NCBI GenBank assembly: GCA_943788935.1
Contig: CALSSE010000011.1
Location: forward strand, 124,001 to 188,000
Direction of reading: 5' to 3'
DNA: 64,000 bases
Source of the DNA: an uncultured bacterium
GTDB taxonomy: Bacteria; Myxococcota_A; Bradymonadia; UBA7976; VGTA01
Numbering within the stretch: position 1 is the first letter of the stretch; every line of letters begins with the position of its first letter. Made by a program: the position numbers and the translations under genes. Of this stretch, positions 1-10,109 are shown in pieces. Below the pieces are notes generated by a model. It worked only from the letters and a program-made list of their open reading frames with translations, had not been told where the DNA came from and ran no database searches.

Positions 1-3000
1 GAGCTTCTAGCGAGTGAGTGTGACGACTTAACGCCTTGCCCAGAGGGCCTGAGTTGCCTCGAGGGTCGATGTTTAATCACTTGTGAGGGAGACACTTGTC
101 TCACTCCGGAGCCTGAATGTGAAGGAGATGAGTCTTGTGCTGCCGCAGAGATCTGCCTTGACCAACGTTGTGTGCTCGGCTGTCGTGAAGATGAGCAATG
201 TGGTCGAGGAGCTCGTTGCATAGACCAACAATGTGCGGTGAGCAGCTGTGAAAACTCAGAAGATTGTCCAGACGCAGAGCTTTGTGATCAAGGGATCTGC
301 GTCACCTGTACTGAGGAGAGTTGTCCTGAGGGATCGATCTGTGATCAAGGGAGAGCGTGTGTCGTAGACTATTCATGCGCCACAGATGAAGACTGCCCTG
401 CTAGCTTTAGCTGCTTTGAGGGGATCTGTGAACCGGAAACACAATGTGAGGACAACCGTGACTGCCCTTCTGGCACAGTCTGTGATCTAGGGACTTGTAT
501 TGACGTACCTTGTCTCGGTGATGAAGATTGTATTCGTGGTGAGCAATGCATCAACAATAGATGTTTACCTGCGCCAGATTGTATCCGCACTTCAGATTGC
601 CCACGCAGTTATGTCTGCGAGTTGGGAATATGTCGTTTCAATCCGGAGTGTTCTGTAGATGAAGATTGTACCAATGGAGAGATCTGCGCCTCTAATGCGT
701 GTATCCCATTCTTTGAATGCGCTGATAATTTTGATTGTCCGGCGAACCTCTCCTGTGAAGCAGGCCGTTGTGTCTTTAACGGCGAGTGTGTCGAAGATAT
801 CGATTGCCCGCCGCTCTCCATTTGTCTCTCCAACAATTGTATTGAGGGGGGATGTAGAACGAGTGAGCAGTGCGCGATAGGCTTTGAGTGCGTTGAGGGG
901 GTCTGTGAATCTGCTCCAGAGTGCAGAGCGGACTCCGATTGCCCCTTTGGAACACGCTGTCTCAGCGAGCGCTGTGTCTTTACCGGTGACTGTCGCTTTG
1001 ATGTGGACTGTCTAGAAGGAGAAGCCTGTGTGAATAATATCTGCTCTCCCTCAGGTTGCGAGAGCGGGGTCATATGTCCACCGAACACTTCTTGCATCAA
1101 TGACGTCTGTGTCCCAAGCTCATGTAACGATGATCGAGATTGCCCAAGCGCCTTCTCTTGCGTCAATCAAGTCTGTCTCCCAACGCTCTGTGAGGCGGAC
1201 TCAGATTGCGCGCTCGGCTCTATCTGTCGAGCGGGTAGGTGCTTCTTTCCACAACGGTGTATGGGGGACGCTGAGTGCGCCCCGGGTGAGCGCTGTCTCG
1301 GAGGGAGCTGTACTCCCCAAGGGTGCAGCTCAGATCGCGACTGTCTCGATGATGAGCAGTGTGAATCAGGGCGCTGTGTTGCGCTCTCCTGTGTTGAGGA
1401 TATTGACTGTGGTCCTGAAGTTTTCTGTATTGCAGGCCAGTGTATTCCCGATCTCGCCTGTCGCACTGCTGATGACTGTCCAGGGGGGATCCCGTGTATT
1501 GATCGTCGTTGTCGAGTGGGCTCAACCTGTGAGCGCGACGAAGAGTGTCCGCCAGGGCTTGAGTGTGCTTTCGGTGAATGTTTAGAGGTACCTCCTTTAG
1601 AATGTAATCGCGACTTAGACTGCGCTCAGGGTCAACGCTGTGAATTTGGACAATGTACTGGTCAGCCTAACCTCTGCCAAAGAGATGAAGATTGTGGCGT
1701 AGGCTTCACCTGTTCGGGTGGTGTATGCGTGAGTGATCAATGTGTCACCGATGACCAGTGTCCTTCGGGAGAGGTCTGCCAAGGAGGTTTATGTGTCCCT
1801 GCGCCAGAGTGCTCTCAAAACAGTGATTGTGGGGCGAGCGAGGTCTGTCGCTCGGGAGCGTGTGTCTTTACAGGTGAATGTCGTGATAATATAGACTGTC
1901 AAGCGCCTTTCGTTTGTGTCGACTTTGCCTGTCTTCTCGATGGGGCTTGTGGGCCAGATAATCCTTGTCCAAGTGGTGAGACTTGTATCAATCGAACCTG
2001 TATTCCAGACAATGGCTGTCAGAGTGATGATGACTGTGGTTTGGGTGAGAGCTGTCGAGCAGGCAGATGTCTCTTTACCGGAGAATGTCGACTCCCGAGG
2101 GACTGCCCTGTTAACTTCACTTGTGAAAACTTTATCTGTACACCTCTCAGCCAATGTATCGCAGATGTAGATTGTGGTCCTGGCTCTAGCTGTGTTCAAG
2201 GTCAATGTGTTTTCACCGGAGAGTGCCAAAATGATTCCGAGTGTCCAGGCACAGAGCGATGCACAGACTTCTTGTGTGTGCCCGCTGAGCAATGTGGTCC
2301 CGGCCGACTCTGCCCGATCGGTGAAGAGTGTATTGGAGGGGTATGTGTCTTTAACGGTGAGTGTAGAGCCAACAGCGACTGTCCTCCGCTCACCTCTTGT
2401 CTCGAGGGAGTCTGTGAAGAAACGGGCCGCTGTGACCGCGATAGCGATTGTGGAGCAGGCTTCGTCTGTGATGCCCTCAGTCAGCGCTGTGTCCTCGAGA
2501 TAGAGTGTGCTAATGACGGGCAATGTGAGGTGGGTCAGCAGTGTATTGGCGGCCTCTGTCGTGATGTCTTTGGCTGTACTCGTGACTCAGATTGTGACCC
2601 TGATCAATACTGTGAGCTGAGCGCTAACCTTTGCGTCGCCCGCCCTGATTGCTTCGCCGATGAAGAGTGTGAATCCAATGAACGATGTGATCAAGGGAGC
2701 TGCGTCCCCACCTCTTGTGTAAGCGATGAGGATTGTGGGGCAGAGCAGAGCTGTACAGCAGGCCGTTGCATCCCCCGCTTCTTCTGTGGTGATGACGAGG
2801 ACTGTATTATTCCGGGAACAGAGTGCGTGAATAATGTCTGTGAAGTACCAGGTGGATGTGTCAACGACGCCGAATGTGGTGTTTTCCAGGCCTGTATCGC
2901 CGGCGCTTGTATCCCTGCTCCTCCAAGCCTCTGTGACAGAGATGATGATTGCCCTGGCTCTTTGGTCTGTGAATTTGGCTTATGTATTCCTGAGCAGGGG

Positions 3001-4743
3001 TGCTCGGGAGATAATGATTGTCCGAGTGGGCAGGTTTGTGAGTCTGAGACTTGCGTATTAGAGCCATCAGGTTGTCGTATTGACACCGACTGTCCTAACG
3101 GTCAAATCTGCGACGTGAATTTGGGTGGAATATGCGTCGATGAACCGGCTTGTCGAGAGAATAATGACTGTCCACTCGGTGAGCTCTGTAGAGGTGGCCT
3201 CTGTCAGCCTGGATGTCTCAGTGATGATCGCTGTCCAGTGGGCACTCGCTGTATTAATAACTTCTGCCAAGAGGGCTTAGGGTGTAATGATAATGATGAT
3301 TGTGAAGCAGGATTTGTCTGTGATCTGAGCGATGGCGAATGTGTCTCAGGAGAGTGTAATGCCGATCGAGACTGCGCCAATGGTGAAAGCTGTATAAATT
3401 TCAACTGCGTGAATCCGATCGAGTGTGAGAACAGCCAAGACTGCCCAGAAGGTCAGCTCTGTCTTAATAATCTCTGTACGGTGTCTAGTGAATGTGAGCC
3501 TACAGTTGATCTCATTGAGATTGAGCTTGGTGCGGTCGGTGATGTGGTCGGTTTAAGCGTCGACACCAGTGATCGTGAAGACCTCTATCAAGCGAGCTGT
3601 GGTGGGGGAGCTCGCTCGGCTGATCAGCCGATCGCCCTGCAGATTAATGGAGTCGGTCAGCTGACGGCGACTGTCTTAGAGGCGCTAGACTTTGATACAG
3701 TGCTATTCCTCCGCTCAAGTTGTGAGGTCGAAGGTTCACAGATCGCTTGTAATGATGACGCCAATGATCTGCTGAGCGAGATCGTGACTCCTATTCTCTC
3801 CGCAGGGACCTATTATCTCTTCCTCGATGGTTTTGGTAATGAGCGAGGGGTCGCTGAGCTAGAGATCAGACTCTCGCCTCTCACTGAGTGTAACGATGCG
3901 ACTGATTGTGATGGAGCGCCCTGTATCGATGGAATATGCGGTGCACCTGAGTGTATTAGGGATTTCGATTGCGCTCAAGGCCAGGTCTGTAACGGGGGGG
4001 TATGTGTTGATGGGTTACGCTGTCGACAAGACAATGATTGCGGAGAACTTGAGATTTGTGAGAACACTAGCTGTGTCCCCGGTGAATGTATTGAGGATCA
4101 AGATTGTGGTGTTCGTCAGATCTGTGTTGAGAGTCGCTGTGATCGACCTGAATGTCGCCAGAACAGTGATTGTCCATCAGGGAGTCTCTGTGATCAAGGC
4201 CGCTGTATCGAGAGCTGTCGAGAAGACTCAGATTGCGATGATCTCTTCTCGATTTGTGAGTCGAACACCTGTGTGCCAATAGAGTGTGTACGCAATGACC
4301 AATGTAACGATGGTGAGCTCTGTCAAGGAGGTCGATGTATCGGTGATAGCAGCGGAGGAGGCTCTGCCCAAGAGGGGGAGCCATGTGTGAATGACACGAC
4401 CTGTAATGGCGAGCTAATCTGTGAAGGCTCTGTCTGTGAATCTGCCGAGGGGCAATGTGTCGAAGTCACTGATTGTGAAGGGTCGGGCGCCTGTCTCGGC
4501 GGCAATTGTGTACCCGCTCCGGAGTGTCAAACTGCTGACGACTGCTCAGATCTGATCCCGATCCCTCTGCTTTGTATCAATAATCAGTGTCGCTCAGCGT
4601 TTGTACAATGTACCTTAAACGCTGACTGCGACGGTGGTCAGAGCTGCGCTTTTGGGATCTGTATACCTCTCCCTGCGAATGAGTGTCTCAGAGATGATGA
4701 CTGTGGCGCAGGTCGAGAGTGCGAGAGCGGTTCATGTCAGTGA
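1..4743 (+). CDS. Giant Cys-rich DxDC-repeat secreted protein (5' partial)
   Basis: The reading frame is open from base 1, so the true start and any signal peptide lie outside the window; a GTG at 172 is only an internal codon. About 1580 residues are visible, nearly all tandem ~24-residue units of the pattern C-x(4-5)-DxDC-x(5)-C-x(4-5)-C (I estimate 55-60 units from length). At about 3490-3890 the array is interrupted by a ~130-residue domain with NDDA and a GTYYLFLDGFG-like stretch, resembling a bacterial pre-peptidase C-terminal (PPC) domain; repeats then resume to the end. Such arrays are common in extracellular proteins of Myxococcota-like bacteria, where the cysteines probably form disulfides. 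Function is unknown; a surface or adhesive role is inference. The 3' end overlaps murE by about 10 nt. Confidence 0.85.
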   Translation, partial: ELLASECDDLTPCPEGLSCLEGRCLITCEGDTCLTPEPECEGDESCAAAEICLDQRCVLGCREDEQCGRGARCIDQQCAVSSCENSEDCPDAELCDQGICVTCTEESCPEGSICDQGRACVVDYSCATDEDCPASFSCFEGICEPETQCEDNRDCPSGTVCDLGTCIDVPCLGDEDCIRGEQCINNRCLPAPDCIRTSDCPRSYVCELGICRFNPECSVDEDCTNGEICASNACIPFFECADNFDCPANLSCEAGRCVFNGECVEDIDCPPLSICLSNNCIEGGCRTSEQCAIGFECVEGVCESAPECRADSDCPFGTRCLSERCVFTGDCRFDVDCLEGEACVNNICSPSGCESGVICPPNTSCINDVCVPSSCNDDRDCPSAFSCVNQVCLPTLCEADSDCALGSICRAGRCFFPQRCMGDAECAPGERCLGGSCTPQGCSSDRDCLDDEQCESGRCVALSCVEDIDCGPEVFCIAGQCIPDLACRTADDCPGGIPCIDRRCRVGSTCERDEECPPGLECAFGECLEVPPLECNRDLDCAQGQRCEFGQCTGQPNLCQRDEDCGVGFTCSGGVCVSDQCVTDDQCPSGEVCQGGLCVPAPECSQNSDCGASEVCRSGACVFTGECRDNIDCQAPFVCVDFACLLDGACGPDNPCPSGETCINRTCIPDNGCQSDDDCGLGESCRAGRCLFTGECRLPRDCPVNFTCENFICTPLSQCIADVDCGPGSSCVQGQCVFTGECQNDSECPGTERCTDFLCVPAEQCGPGRLCPIGEECIGGVCVFNGECRANSDCPPLTSCLEGVCEETGRCDRDSDCGAGFVCDALSQRCVLEIECANDGQCEVGQQCIGGLCRDVFGCTRDSDCDPDQYCELSANLCVARPDCFADEECESNERCDQGSCVPTSCVSDEDCGAEQSCTAGRCIPRFFCGDDEDCIIPGTECVNNVCEVPGGCVNDAECGVFQACIAGACIPAPPSLCDRDDDCPGSLVCEFGLCIPEQGCSGDNDCPSGQVCESETCVLEPSGCRIDTDCPNGQICDVNLGGICVDEPACRENNDCPLGELCRGGLCQPGCLSDDRCPVGTRCINNFCQEGLGCNDNDDCEAGFVCDLSDGECVSGECNADRDCANGESCINFNCVNPIECENSQDCPEGQLCLNNLCTVSSECEPTVDLIEIELGAVGDVVGLSVDTSDREDLYQASCGGGARSADQPIALQINGVGQLTATVLEALDFDTVLFLRSSCEVEGSQIACNDDANDLLSEIVTPILSAGTYYLFLDGFGNERGVAELEIRLSPLTECNDATDCDGAPCIDGICGAPECIRDFDCAQGQVCNGGVCVDGLRCRQDNDCGELEICENTSCVPGECIEDQDCGVRQICVESRCDRPECRQNSDCPSGSLCDQGRCIESCREDSDCDDLFSICESNTCVPIECVRNDQCNDGELCQGGRCIGDSSGGGSAQEGEPCVNDTTCNGELICEGSVCESAEGQCVEVTDCEGSGACLGGNCVPAPECQTADDCSDLIPIPLLCINNQCRSAFVQCTLNADCDGGQSCAFGICIPLPANECLRDDDCGAGRECESGSCQ

Positions 4744-6848
4744 GCTCAAAGCTACTCTCCTCGCTCTTTGAAGGTTTAGAGGTCACTCATCAGACACTGA
4801 ATTTCAATAGACTCCCCTTCAGCTCATCTGCCATTACGCTTGACCCGATTATTCATGAGGTGACGCTCGATATTGAAGAGGTGGGTGAAGGGGTATTATT
4901 CATCGCTCGACGATTGTGGTACAGCGATACTCATGAGCAGATCGCCGAGGCGATTGAACGAGGAGCGGCAGCGATAGTGGTGAGCGAGCGCGCCATAGAT
5001 CTTGAGCGAGTCCGCGCTCATCTTGAGACGGTCCCTATTATTTGGGTTGAGCGAGAAGACCCTGCCTTGGGGCTCATCTGTGATCGCTTCTATGACCGAC
5101 CGACTAGCTCACTTAAGGTCTATGGGGTGACGGGGACCAATGGGAAAACCTCTGCGGTGAGCTATCTCGCTGAGCTCCTCACCGCTGTTGGTGAGCGGGT
5201 CGCGGTGATGGGGACGGTGGAATATCGCTTTGAAGATCGAGTGCTCGTCGCCCCCAACACTACCCCTGATGCCTTAGTCATTCAGCGCTTCGCCCGCCAA
5301 GCCCTAAACTTGGGGGCGACTGCGTTAGCTCTAGAGGTGAGCTCACATGCGCTTAGCTTAGACCGAGTCGCGGGGGTGCGATTTGACGCCGTGGGTTTTA
5401 CCTCTTTTGGTCGTGACCATCTCGATTTTCATGGCTCTATCGAAGAGTATCGAGAGGCAAAAGGACGCTTATTTAGCGATTATGTAAAGTACGCGATGAG
5501 CGAAGGTAAGTCTCCAATCACCGTCGCTCACGACGAGACAGAGGGCTTAGGTATGCTCCAAAGGGCGCCAGCTGAGGCGAGACGAGTATACTGTCAAGTG
5601 ATAGGCGCTGACCGTAGGCCACGCTCTCTGAATGAGCGGGAGAGATATCTACGTATTGAGGCGACGTCCGCGCCAAGTCTAGCAGGGCTGAGCTTGAGCG
5701 CAGAGCTCCAAACATCTACTGAGACCACCGCGCTGTGTGAGGTATTCTCACCTCTGATCGGCGATTATCACCCTTTTAATGTCGGCATAGCTCTAGGGAT
5801 GGTCGCTGGTACACATCCTCAATATCTAGATAGGGCTTGGCAGAGCCTCTCGGAGACTCGAGGGGTCTCAGGGAGGATGGAGAAGGTGGATCTCCCTTAT
5901 CAGCATCCGAGTGATCAACGTGTCGCGTTGGTAGACTATGCTCATACCCCAGAAGCGATCACTAGAGCCTTAGAGGCGGTCAAGGCAGTGTATGATGGTC
6001 CAATAAGCGTGATCGTCGGATGTGGTGGAGATAGGGACCGAGGGAAGCGACCAGAGATGTTGCGAGCGGCACTCCACTTCGCGGATCAAGTGTGGTTAAC
6101 GAGTGATAATCCACGCAGCGAAGATCCACAGCAGATTATAAGAGATGCGCTCTCCCTCAGTGAGCCTACCGATGGTCAAGAGATCTGTAAGGTCGAGGTA
6201 GATCGTCGACAATGCATCTTTAAGGCTTGGCGAGCCCTCCCCGCTCGAGGGGCTCTGCTGATCACCGGCAAAGGCCACGAGTCTTACCAAGAGATAAAAG
6301 GTCGACGCTATAACTTGGGAGACCAAGAAGCGCTCAGTGTGGCGAGCTGTATCGAGTGGCTCAGCTATGAGGAGATCTCTGATGTCCCTCTGAGAGAGAG
6401 TGTCCCTGAACTGCGCGGCCGAGGTCGATCATATAAGACTCATAGAGAAGATCTCATGGCGCTTTTTCGAGAAGCTGCTCTGAGGGAGGGAGGGTTCAGC
6501 ATACGCTTAAGTCAGCAGCGCTCTAACCCCAAAGAGCCAGCTTCTCATTCGACTGAGGTATTGAGATGCCGTCTCCTAGATCTCTCTTTTGATTCTCTGT
6601 TCACACAAGTGTGGTTCGCTTCCCGAGAGCTAGCACCCAAGCACAGAGAACTCTTAATTATTGTGAGTAACCTAGAGCGTTATACTCAACTTAGAGAGGT
6701 CTTAATGGAGCTGACCTCTGAGGCGATGCAAGCGCACCCTAGACCGCATATTTTATTTAATACAGGGGATCAATGTCCCCTTCACTCTTCTCCAGGAGGA
6801 TGGTCTAGCTTGGAAGCAGGAGCTAAGATCCCATCACTTACTTCTTAG
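4734..6848 (+). CDS. murE: UDP-MurNAc-L-Ala-D-Glu:meso-DAP ligase with C-terminal extension
   Basis: Cytoplasmic Mur ligase adding meso-diaminopimelate to UDP-MurNAc-L-Ala-D-Glu in peptidoglycan synthesis. Seen: an N-terminal MurE-type domain, the ATP-binding GVTGTNGKT loop near residue 130, a central domain with HDETEGLG, the MurE signature VDYAHTPEAI, and DNPRSEDP, the DNPR motif that selects meso-DAP over lysine. A family member is about 490-500 residues; this one is about 704, with roughly 165 extra C-terminal residues after the ligase core that match nothing I recognise. ATG 4734 is preferred; an in-frame GTG at 4719 would add five residues. The start lies inside the end of the Cys-rich gene, so translation may be coupled. 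No other dcw-cluster gene is near. The 3' end overlaps the convergent M15 peptidase gene by 11 nt. Confidence 0.9.
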   Translation: MSVSSKLLSSLFEGLEVTHQTLNFNRLPFSSSAITLDPIIHEVTLDIEEVGEGVLFIARRLWYSDTHEQIAEAIERGAAAIVVSERAIDLERVRAHLETVPIIWVEREDPALGLICDRFYDRPTSSLKVYGVTGTNGKTSAVSYLAELLTAVGERVAVMGTVEYRFEDRVLVAPNTTPDALVIQRFARQALNLGATALALEVSSHALSLDRVAGVRFDAVGFTSFGRDHLDFHGSIEEYREAKGRLFSDYVKYAMSEGKSPITVAHDETEGLGMLQRAPAEARRVYCQVIGADRRPRSLNERERYLRIEATSAPSLAGLSLSAELQTSTETTALCEVFSPLIGDYHPFNVGIALGMVAGTHPQYLDRAWQSLSETRGVSGRMEKVDLPYQHPSDQRVALVDYAHTPEAITRALEAVKAVYDGPISVIVGCGGDRDRGKRPEMLRAALHFADQVWLTSDNPRSEDPQQIIRDALSLSEPTDGQEICKVEVDRRQCIFKAWRALPARGALLITGKGHESYQEIKGRRYNLGDQEALSVASCIEWLSYEEISDVPLRESVPELRGRGRSYKTHREDLMALFREAALREGGFSIRLSQQRSNPKEPASHSTEVLRCRLLDLSFDSLFTQVWFASRELAPKHRELLIIVSNLERYTQLREVLMELTSEAMQAHPRPHILFNTGDQCPLHSSPGGWSSLEAGAKIPSLTS

Positions 6849-7923
6849 GGGTCGATGAGCGAGGTTCATCACCTATATGTTGATCACCGGTCGCTGACTC
6901 TAAGTTGACTAAGAGCTCAGGCCGATATTCAAAGTGCATGGTGTCGTGATGATACCACCAACCGCCCCATATATAGCCATAACGCTCGAAAACTTTTACT
7001 ACCTCGAGAGGAAATTGATTCTTATAGGGGATCCGACCCTCTTTATCCTCTCCATAGACCTTAAGGGTCCATTTCCAATAGTTAGAGCGTTTGACCGCGA
7101 TATCGATCGCTGCTCCAAAGCTGTGAACACTTAGGCGTTTAGTCCCTTTAATATGTCGCCAATGATAAGCCCCCGCGCTAGGTTCATAATAAGTGTGGAA
7201 CCGGCGAGGGAGTCTCTTTAAATCACTATATATCCGTCTTAAACGTTCATCTATTCGATGCTTCTTACTCACTCGCAACCTCTGCTCTCCCCAGGATATG
7301 ACGGTGAGCGTCTTGGTGATTTCTCTTCGCTGGCTTCCATACATTTTTTTGAAGAATGACTCATCACGAAGGCGACCGGGCTCAAAGTCGATTGGGAGTC
7401 GCTTAGGCAGCTCACGATCTCTAGGATAGATCTGTAGGAGCTGTTCAGCGAGGGTCGCCTGATCCAAGATAACTCGGTAAGGTCTCCCCATCCAGAGTGT
7501 TTCCCTATCGCTCGGGGAGAGCCTTGACCATTCGTTTAGAGAATACTGACGCTTAGGGGACGTCCATAGAGTGACCTCACCATCTCGCCACATCAGCTCC
7601 CCTTGATAAGGACCAGAGCGAGTCGCGGTTTTAAGGCTCTCCGGATAAGCGACTAAGAGGCTCTTAATTGGACCGGGGAGGGTCTGCTCTGCCGGAGAGA
7701 ACCTCCGTTTGAAATCATCTATGAGCAGTGAGCTTTGGGGAGCGATATCATTGACAGGCGTTGCTTGAGCATAGCGTGTGTCTTTGAGCGCTGAGGTGAT
7801 CCCTGAGCTGATCATACTTGCACAAAATAGAGAGGTGATCGATCCACTTAGACTCAACATTTGACTAAGAATCGGGATGACCGCTCTCCGTAGAGACTTG
7901 ATCTGATTTGAATCTATTCTCAT
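6838..7923 (-). CDS. Exported M15-family D-Ala-D-Ala carboxypeptidase / endopeptidase
   Basis: Zinc peptidase of the VanY/M15 type expected to trim peptidoglycan stem peptides in the periplasm. The C-terminal third carries the M15 zinc signature: SFGAAID with His267 and Asp274, and the distal HFE with His330, plus YIWGGWW and HHDTMHFEYRPE, typical of peptidase_M15_4 members. An N-terminal basic stretch followed by a hydrophobic segment (about residues 13-40) looks like a signal peptide or anchor. The ~200 residues before the catalytic domain are not recognised. It converges on murE with an 11-nt overlap of coding ends, so transcription of one may interfere with the other. Substrate (D-Ala-D-Ala or L-Ala-D-Glu) cannot be told from sequence. 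Confidence 0.82.
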   Translation of the reverse strand: MRIDSNQIKSLRRAVIPILSQMLSLSGSITSLFCASMISSGITSALKDTRYAQATPVNDIAPQSSLLIDDFKRRFSPAEQTLPGPIKSLLVAYPESLKTATRSGPYQGELMWRDGEVTLWTSPKRQYSLNEWSRLSPSDRETLWMGRPYRVILDQATLAEQLLQIYPRDRELPKRLPIDFEPGRLRDESFFKKMYGSQRREITKTLTVISWGEQRLRVSKKHRIDERLRRIYSDLKRLPRRFHTYYEPSAGAYHWRHIKGTKRLSVHSFGAAIDIAVKRSNYWKWTLKVYGEDKEGRIPYKNQFPLEVVKVFERYGYIWGGWWYHHDTMHFEYRPELLVNLESATGDQHIGDEPRSSTPKK

Positions 7924-8187
7924 GTTCCGTTATCACTGATACATGTATATGAAGACACTTCACCCTCTGAGACGACCCTGAAGAGATATTGAGAAGATCC
8001 GAGCATTTGCGACTCATAATGTCGAAGAAGAGTCATATGTGTGTTCACTGGTGTTTTGAGCTTCTGTAGAGAAGTCATGGTGACCAACCCTAAAGCACAA
8101 CAACTCAGCTGTTATTGCGAGGTTTACATAATGCAGCGTCAAAGTATACTTCGTCAATTATTACAGAGAGGGAGAATAGAAATCGTA

Positions 8188-8877
8188 ATGAGTCAACTCA
8201 TCAATAAGAGCCCATGGCGGTGTAGAAGAATATTCACTCTGAAGAGGGGAAGACAAAGTATGGCCCCTTTACTCTTTATGATCACCGTGTTGACCCTCTC
8301 ATGGTCGACTGTTACTTGGGGAGCACCTGACGATAGAGGAGCGATGGGAGGAGTCTATGCTATCGGATTGGGAGGGTTTATTTCCACCGGAGAAGATGAC
8401 CAAGGCGCTCGACTCTCTTCGGAGTATGGGATGAGCGTTCATCTTATGCTAGGAGAGGAGGTGCTCCCTAAACTCTTCGTAGGTATAGGGATAGATGCCC
8501 ATATCGATCCAGTGAGTGGCGTGGTTGAGCCCTCTCTCAGTCAACTCTATGCCTTCGGTATGGAGGGACGGTATCGACTGAGCGGCGAGACTAGAGGACT
8601 CCTCTTGATTGGTGGCTTGGGCATCGGTGCCGGGGGCTACGCTTCCGCGGGAGAGTCTTTGCTCTCTTCTGACACCTCAAGCGGAGGTTCGATCTGGAAG
8701 CTAGGAGTAGGGTATGAACTCGGTGGGGAGAGCCCCGATGGCTTTACCTACACACCGCGACTCCTCTTCCAACGACTCGGACCCCAGATGGAGAGTCAAG
8801 TGAGCGTCAATATGTTGTCGCTCAGTGTAGAGCTTCTCTATGCCTCGGGTCGAGAGAGCAGAGGCGGTAAAGACTGA
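8188..8877 (+). CDS. Exported outer-membrane beta-barrel-like protein
   Basis: About 229 residues from ATG 8188, preceded by a purine-rich GAGAGGGAG 13-20 nt upstream; the frame is open back to GTG 8041, but those 49 residues are unlike a signal peptide and probably not translated. A basic N-terminus is followed by a hydrophobic run ending TVTWGA, consistent with a signal peptide cleaved after Ala. The mature part alternates glycine and hydrophobic residues (IGLGGF, FVGIGIDAH, LLLIGGLGIGAGGY, LGVGYELGG) as in small outer-membrane barrels. No specific family recognised. It stands alone between two minus-strand genes. Confidence 0.6.
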   Translation: MSQLINKSPWRCRRIFTLKRGRQSMAPLLFMITVLTLSWSTVTWGAPDDRGAMGGVYAIGLGGFISTGEDDQGARLSSEYGMSVHLMLGEEVLPKLFVGIGIDAHIDPVSGVVEPSLSQLYAFGMEGRYRLSGETRGLLLIGGLGIGAGGYASAGESLLSSDTSSGGSIWKLGVGYELGGESPDGFTYTPRLLFQRLGPQMESQVSVNMLSLSVELLYASGRESRGGKD

Positions 8878-8904
8878 GCGCTTCATCGAGAGGTTACGAT
8901 ATTC

Positions 8905-9738
8905 TCAATGATCAGCAGTAGGGGGCGCGGCGCTCTTATCGATCTCTCTCTTGAGCTCTTCGATATATTGTTTGAGTTCAATCTCTCGCTGTGACTGGGA
9001 GGATATGAATGATCGCTTTAGTTTGATCGGTGAAGTGTTAACGATCGGTTGAGCTTTGGTTTTATGGGAGACCTCTCCTTTGTTAACTGTTGACTCTTTA
9101 GCGGTGGCGACTTGGGTTAATTGAAGTGTACGAAATCTCTTGATAGGAACGATGATAGATCGACCTAAGCTCGGGGGGGAGGATGGAGCTTGAGCTCTAA
9201 GATATTGACCATCGATGACTTTAACGCCATGAGGTCTTTTTTTAACCTGATGCGCTCCATAAATATGTCGTTTCACTATGTAGAGAGGAGTTGTTTGGTC
9301 ACTCTCACCGAGACTCTCAGATAGGGAGGGAGCCGGGGCGAGAAATAATATCCATTCAGAGCCTTCAACTAATGAGGGAGCGCCGGCAATACGCTGAGTG
9401 AGTCCGTTATACTCTCCGCCGATCTGCTTGATCATGACAGTGTGCGACGCTCCTCCCTTAAATTGCTCATGCCCTTTCAAAATATCATGAGTTCGAACCG
9501 TAATTAAACTTATAACCCGATTGTTCTCTCGATGACTAACCTGCTTCATAACTGTCCCATGTATGATGAGATGAGCTTGATTAATCGCTTCCCTTAGCGT
9601 TGTCTTAACGGTGATCGTGGCTGATGAGCTCAGCGGACCCAAGCAGAGCAGACCAACGCTGATGAGGCAGATGATGATCAAAGAGATAACATCTCTCAGC
9701 CGAGGTGAGTGAAGGTCCAAAGTGTTGTATAGACGCAT
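8905..9738 (-). CDS. Exported hypothetical protein
   Basis: 277 residues. ATG 9738 has a good Shine-Dalgarno (TAGGAG, 6 nt spacing). A hydrophobic stretch at about residues 15-37 ends in PLSSSA, giving a probable signal peptide. Residues ~45-160 follow a pattern often seen in exported proteins of this group: a strand with 'HGTV', a repeated beta-rich section containing 'LKG', a 'GGEYNG' turn, and 'EGSEWILFLAP'. The C-terminus is basic and glutamate-rich with coiled-coil potential (about residues 240-270). No function can be assigned. Transcribed divergently from rpsU. Confidence 0.6.
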   Translation of the reverse strand: MRLYNTLDLHSPRLRDVISLIIICLISVGLLCLGPLSSSATITVKTTLREAINQAHLIIHGTVMKQVSHRENNRVISLITVRTHDILKGHEQFKGGASHTVMIKQIGGEYNGLTQRIAGAPSLVEGSEWILFLAPAPSLSESLGESDQTTPLYIVKRHIYGAHQVKKRPHGVKVIDGQYLRAQAPSSPPSLGRSIIVPIKRFRTLQLTQVATAKESTVNKGEVSHKTKAQPIVNTSPIKLKRSFISSQSQREIELKQYIEELKREIDKSAAPPTADH

Positions 9739-9922
9739 AGATATCTCCTAGGTGGTGAGAAGAATTTAACGAATTATCGTTTGTAAGATGATGTTATCGA
9801 GATGTAAATGGAACTATTCAAGCCTAGTCAGAGTCAAAGGCCTTATTCCTTCCGATGATAAAGTCTTGATCCTTATATTGTTTCGTTTTCTTAAAGTATT
9901 TTTTTTATTCCTCTGATCAAGC

Positions 9923-9951
9923 TTGACAATGGAAGCGTGAATTCATACGTT
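9923..9951 (+). promoter_or_regulatory. Candidate sigma70-type promoter for rpsU
   Basis: In the 371-nt gap between the minus-strand exported-protein gene and rpsU there is a perfect TTGACA at 9923-9928, a 17-nt spacer, and a weak -10 TACGTT at 9946-9951. This would leave a leader of about 150 nt before rpsU. Upstream (about 9880-9910) is a T-rich stretch. I see no other feature in the gap. Confidence 0.45.
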
Positions 9952-10109
9952 CACTCGTCTTAAAGGGCCCTTCCTCAGTTGAGGAGAGCCATGAGCCTAT
10001 GTTCGTTATTCAGATAAAACTAATAATTCAATCGATCACGCAGAGAGATTCAGCGCTAAAGCGTTAAGATCTCTTTTATGCGACGACACCGAAAGAAAGG
10101 TCGTACACC

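Noticed and set aside
172..174. GTG 172 as the start of the Cys-rich gene
   Set aside because: The same frame is open to base 1 and continues the DxDC pattern (for example CPEGLSCLEGRC), so the start is outside the window.
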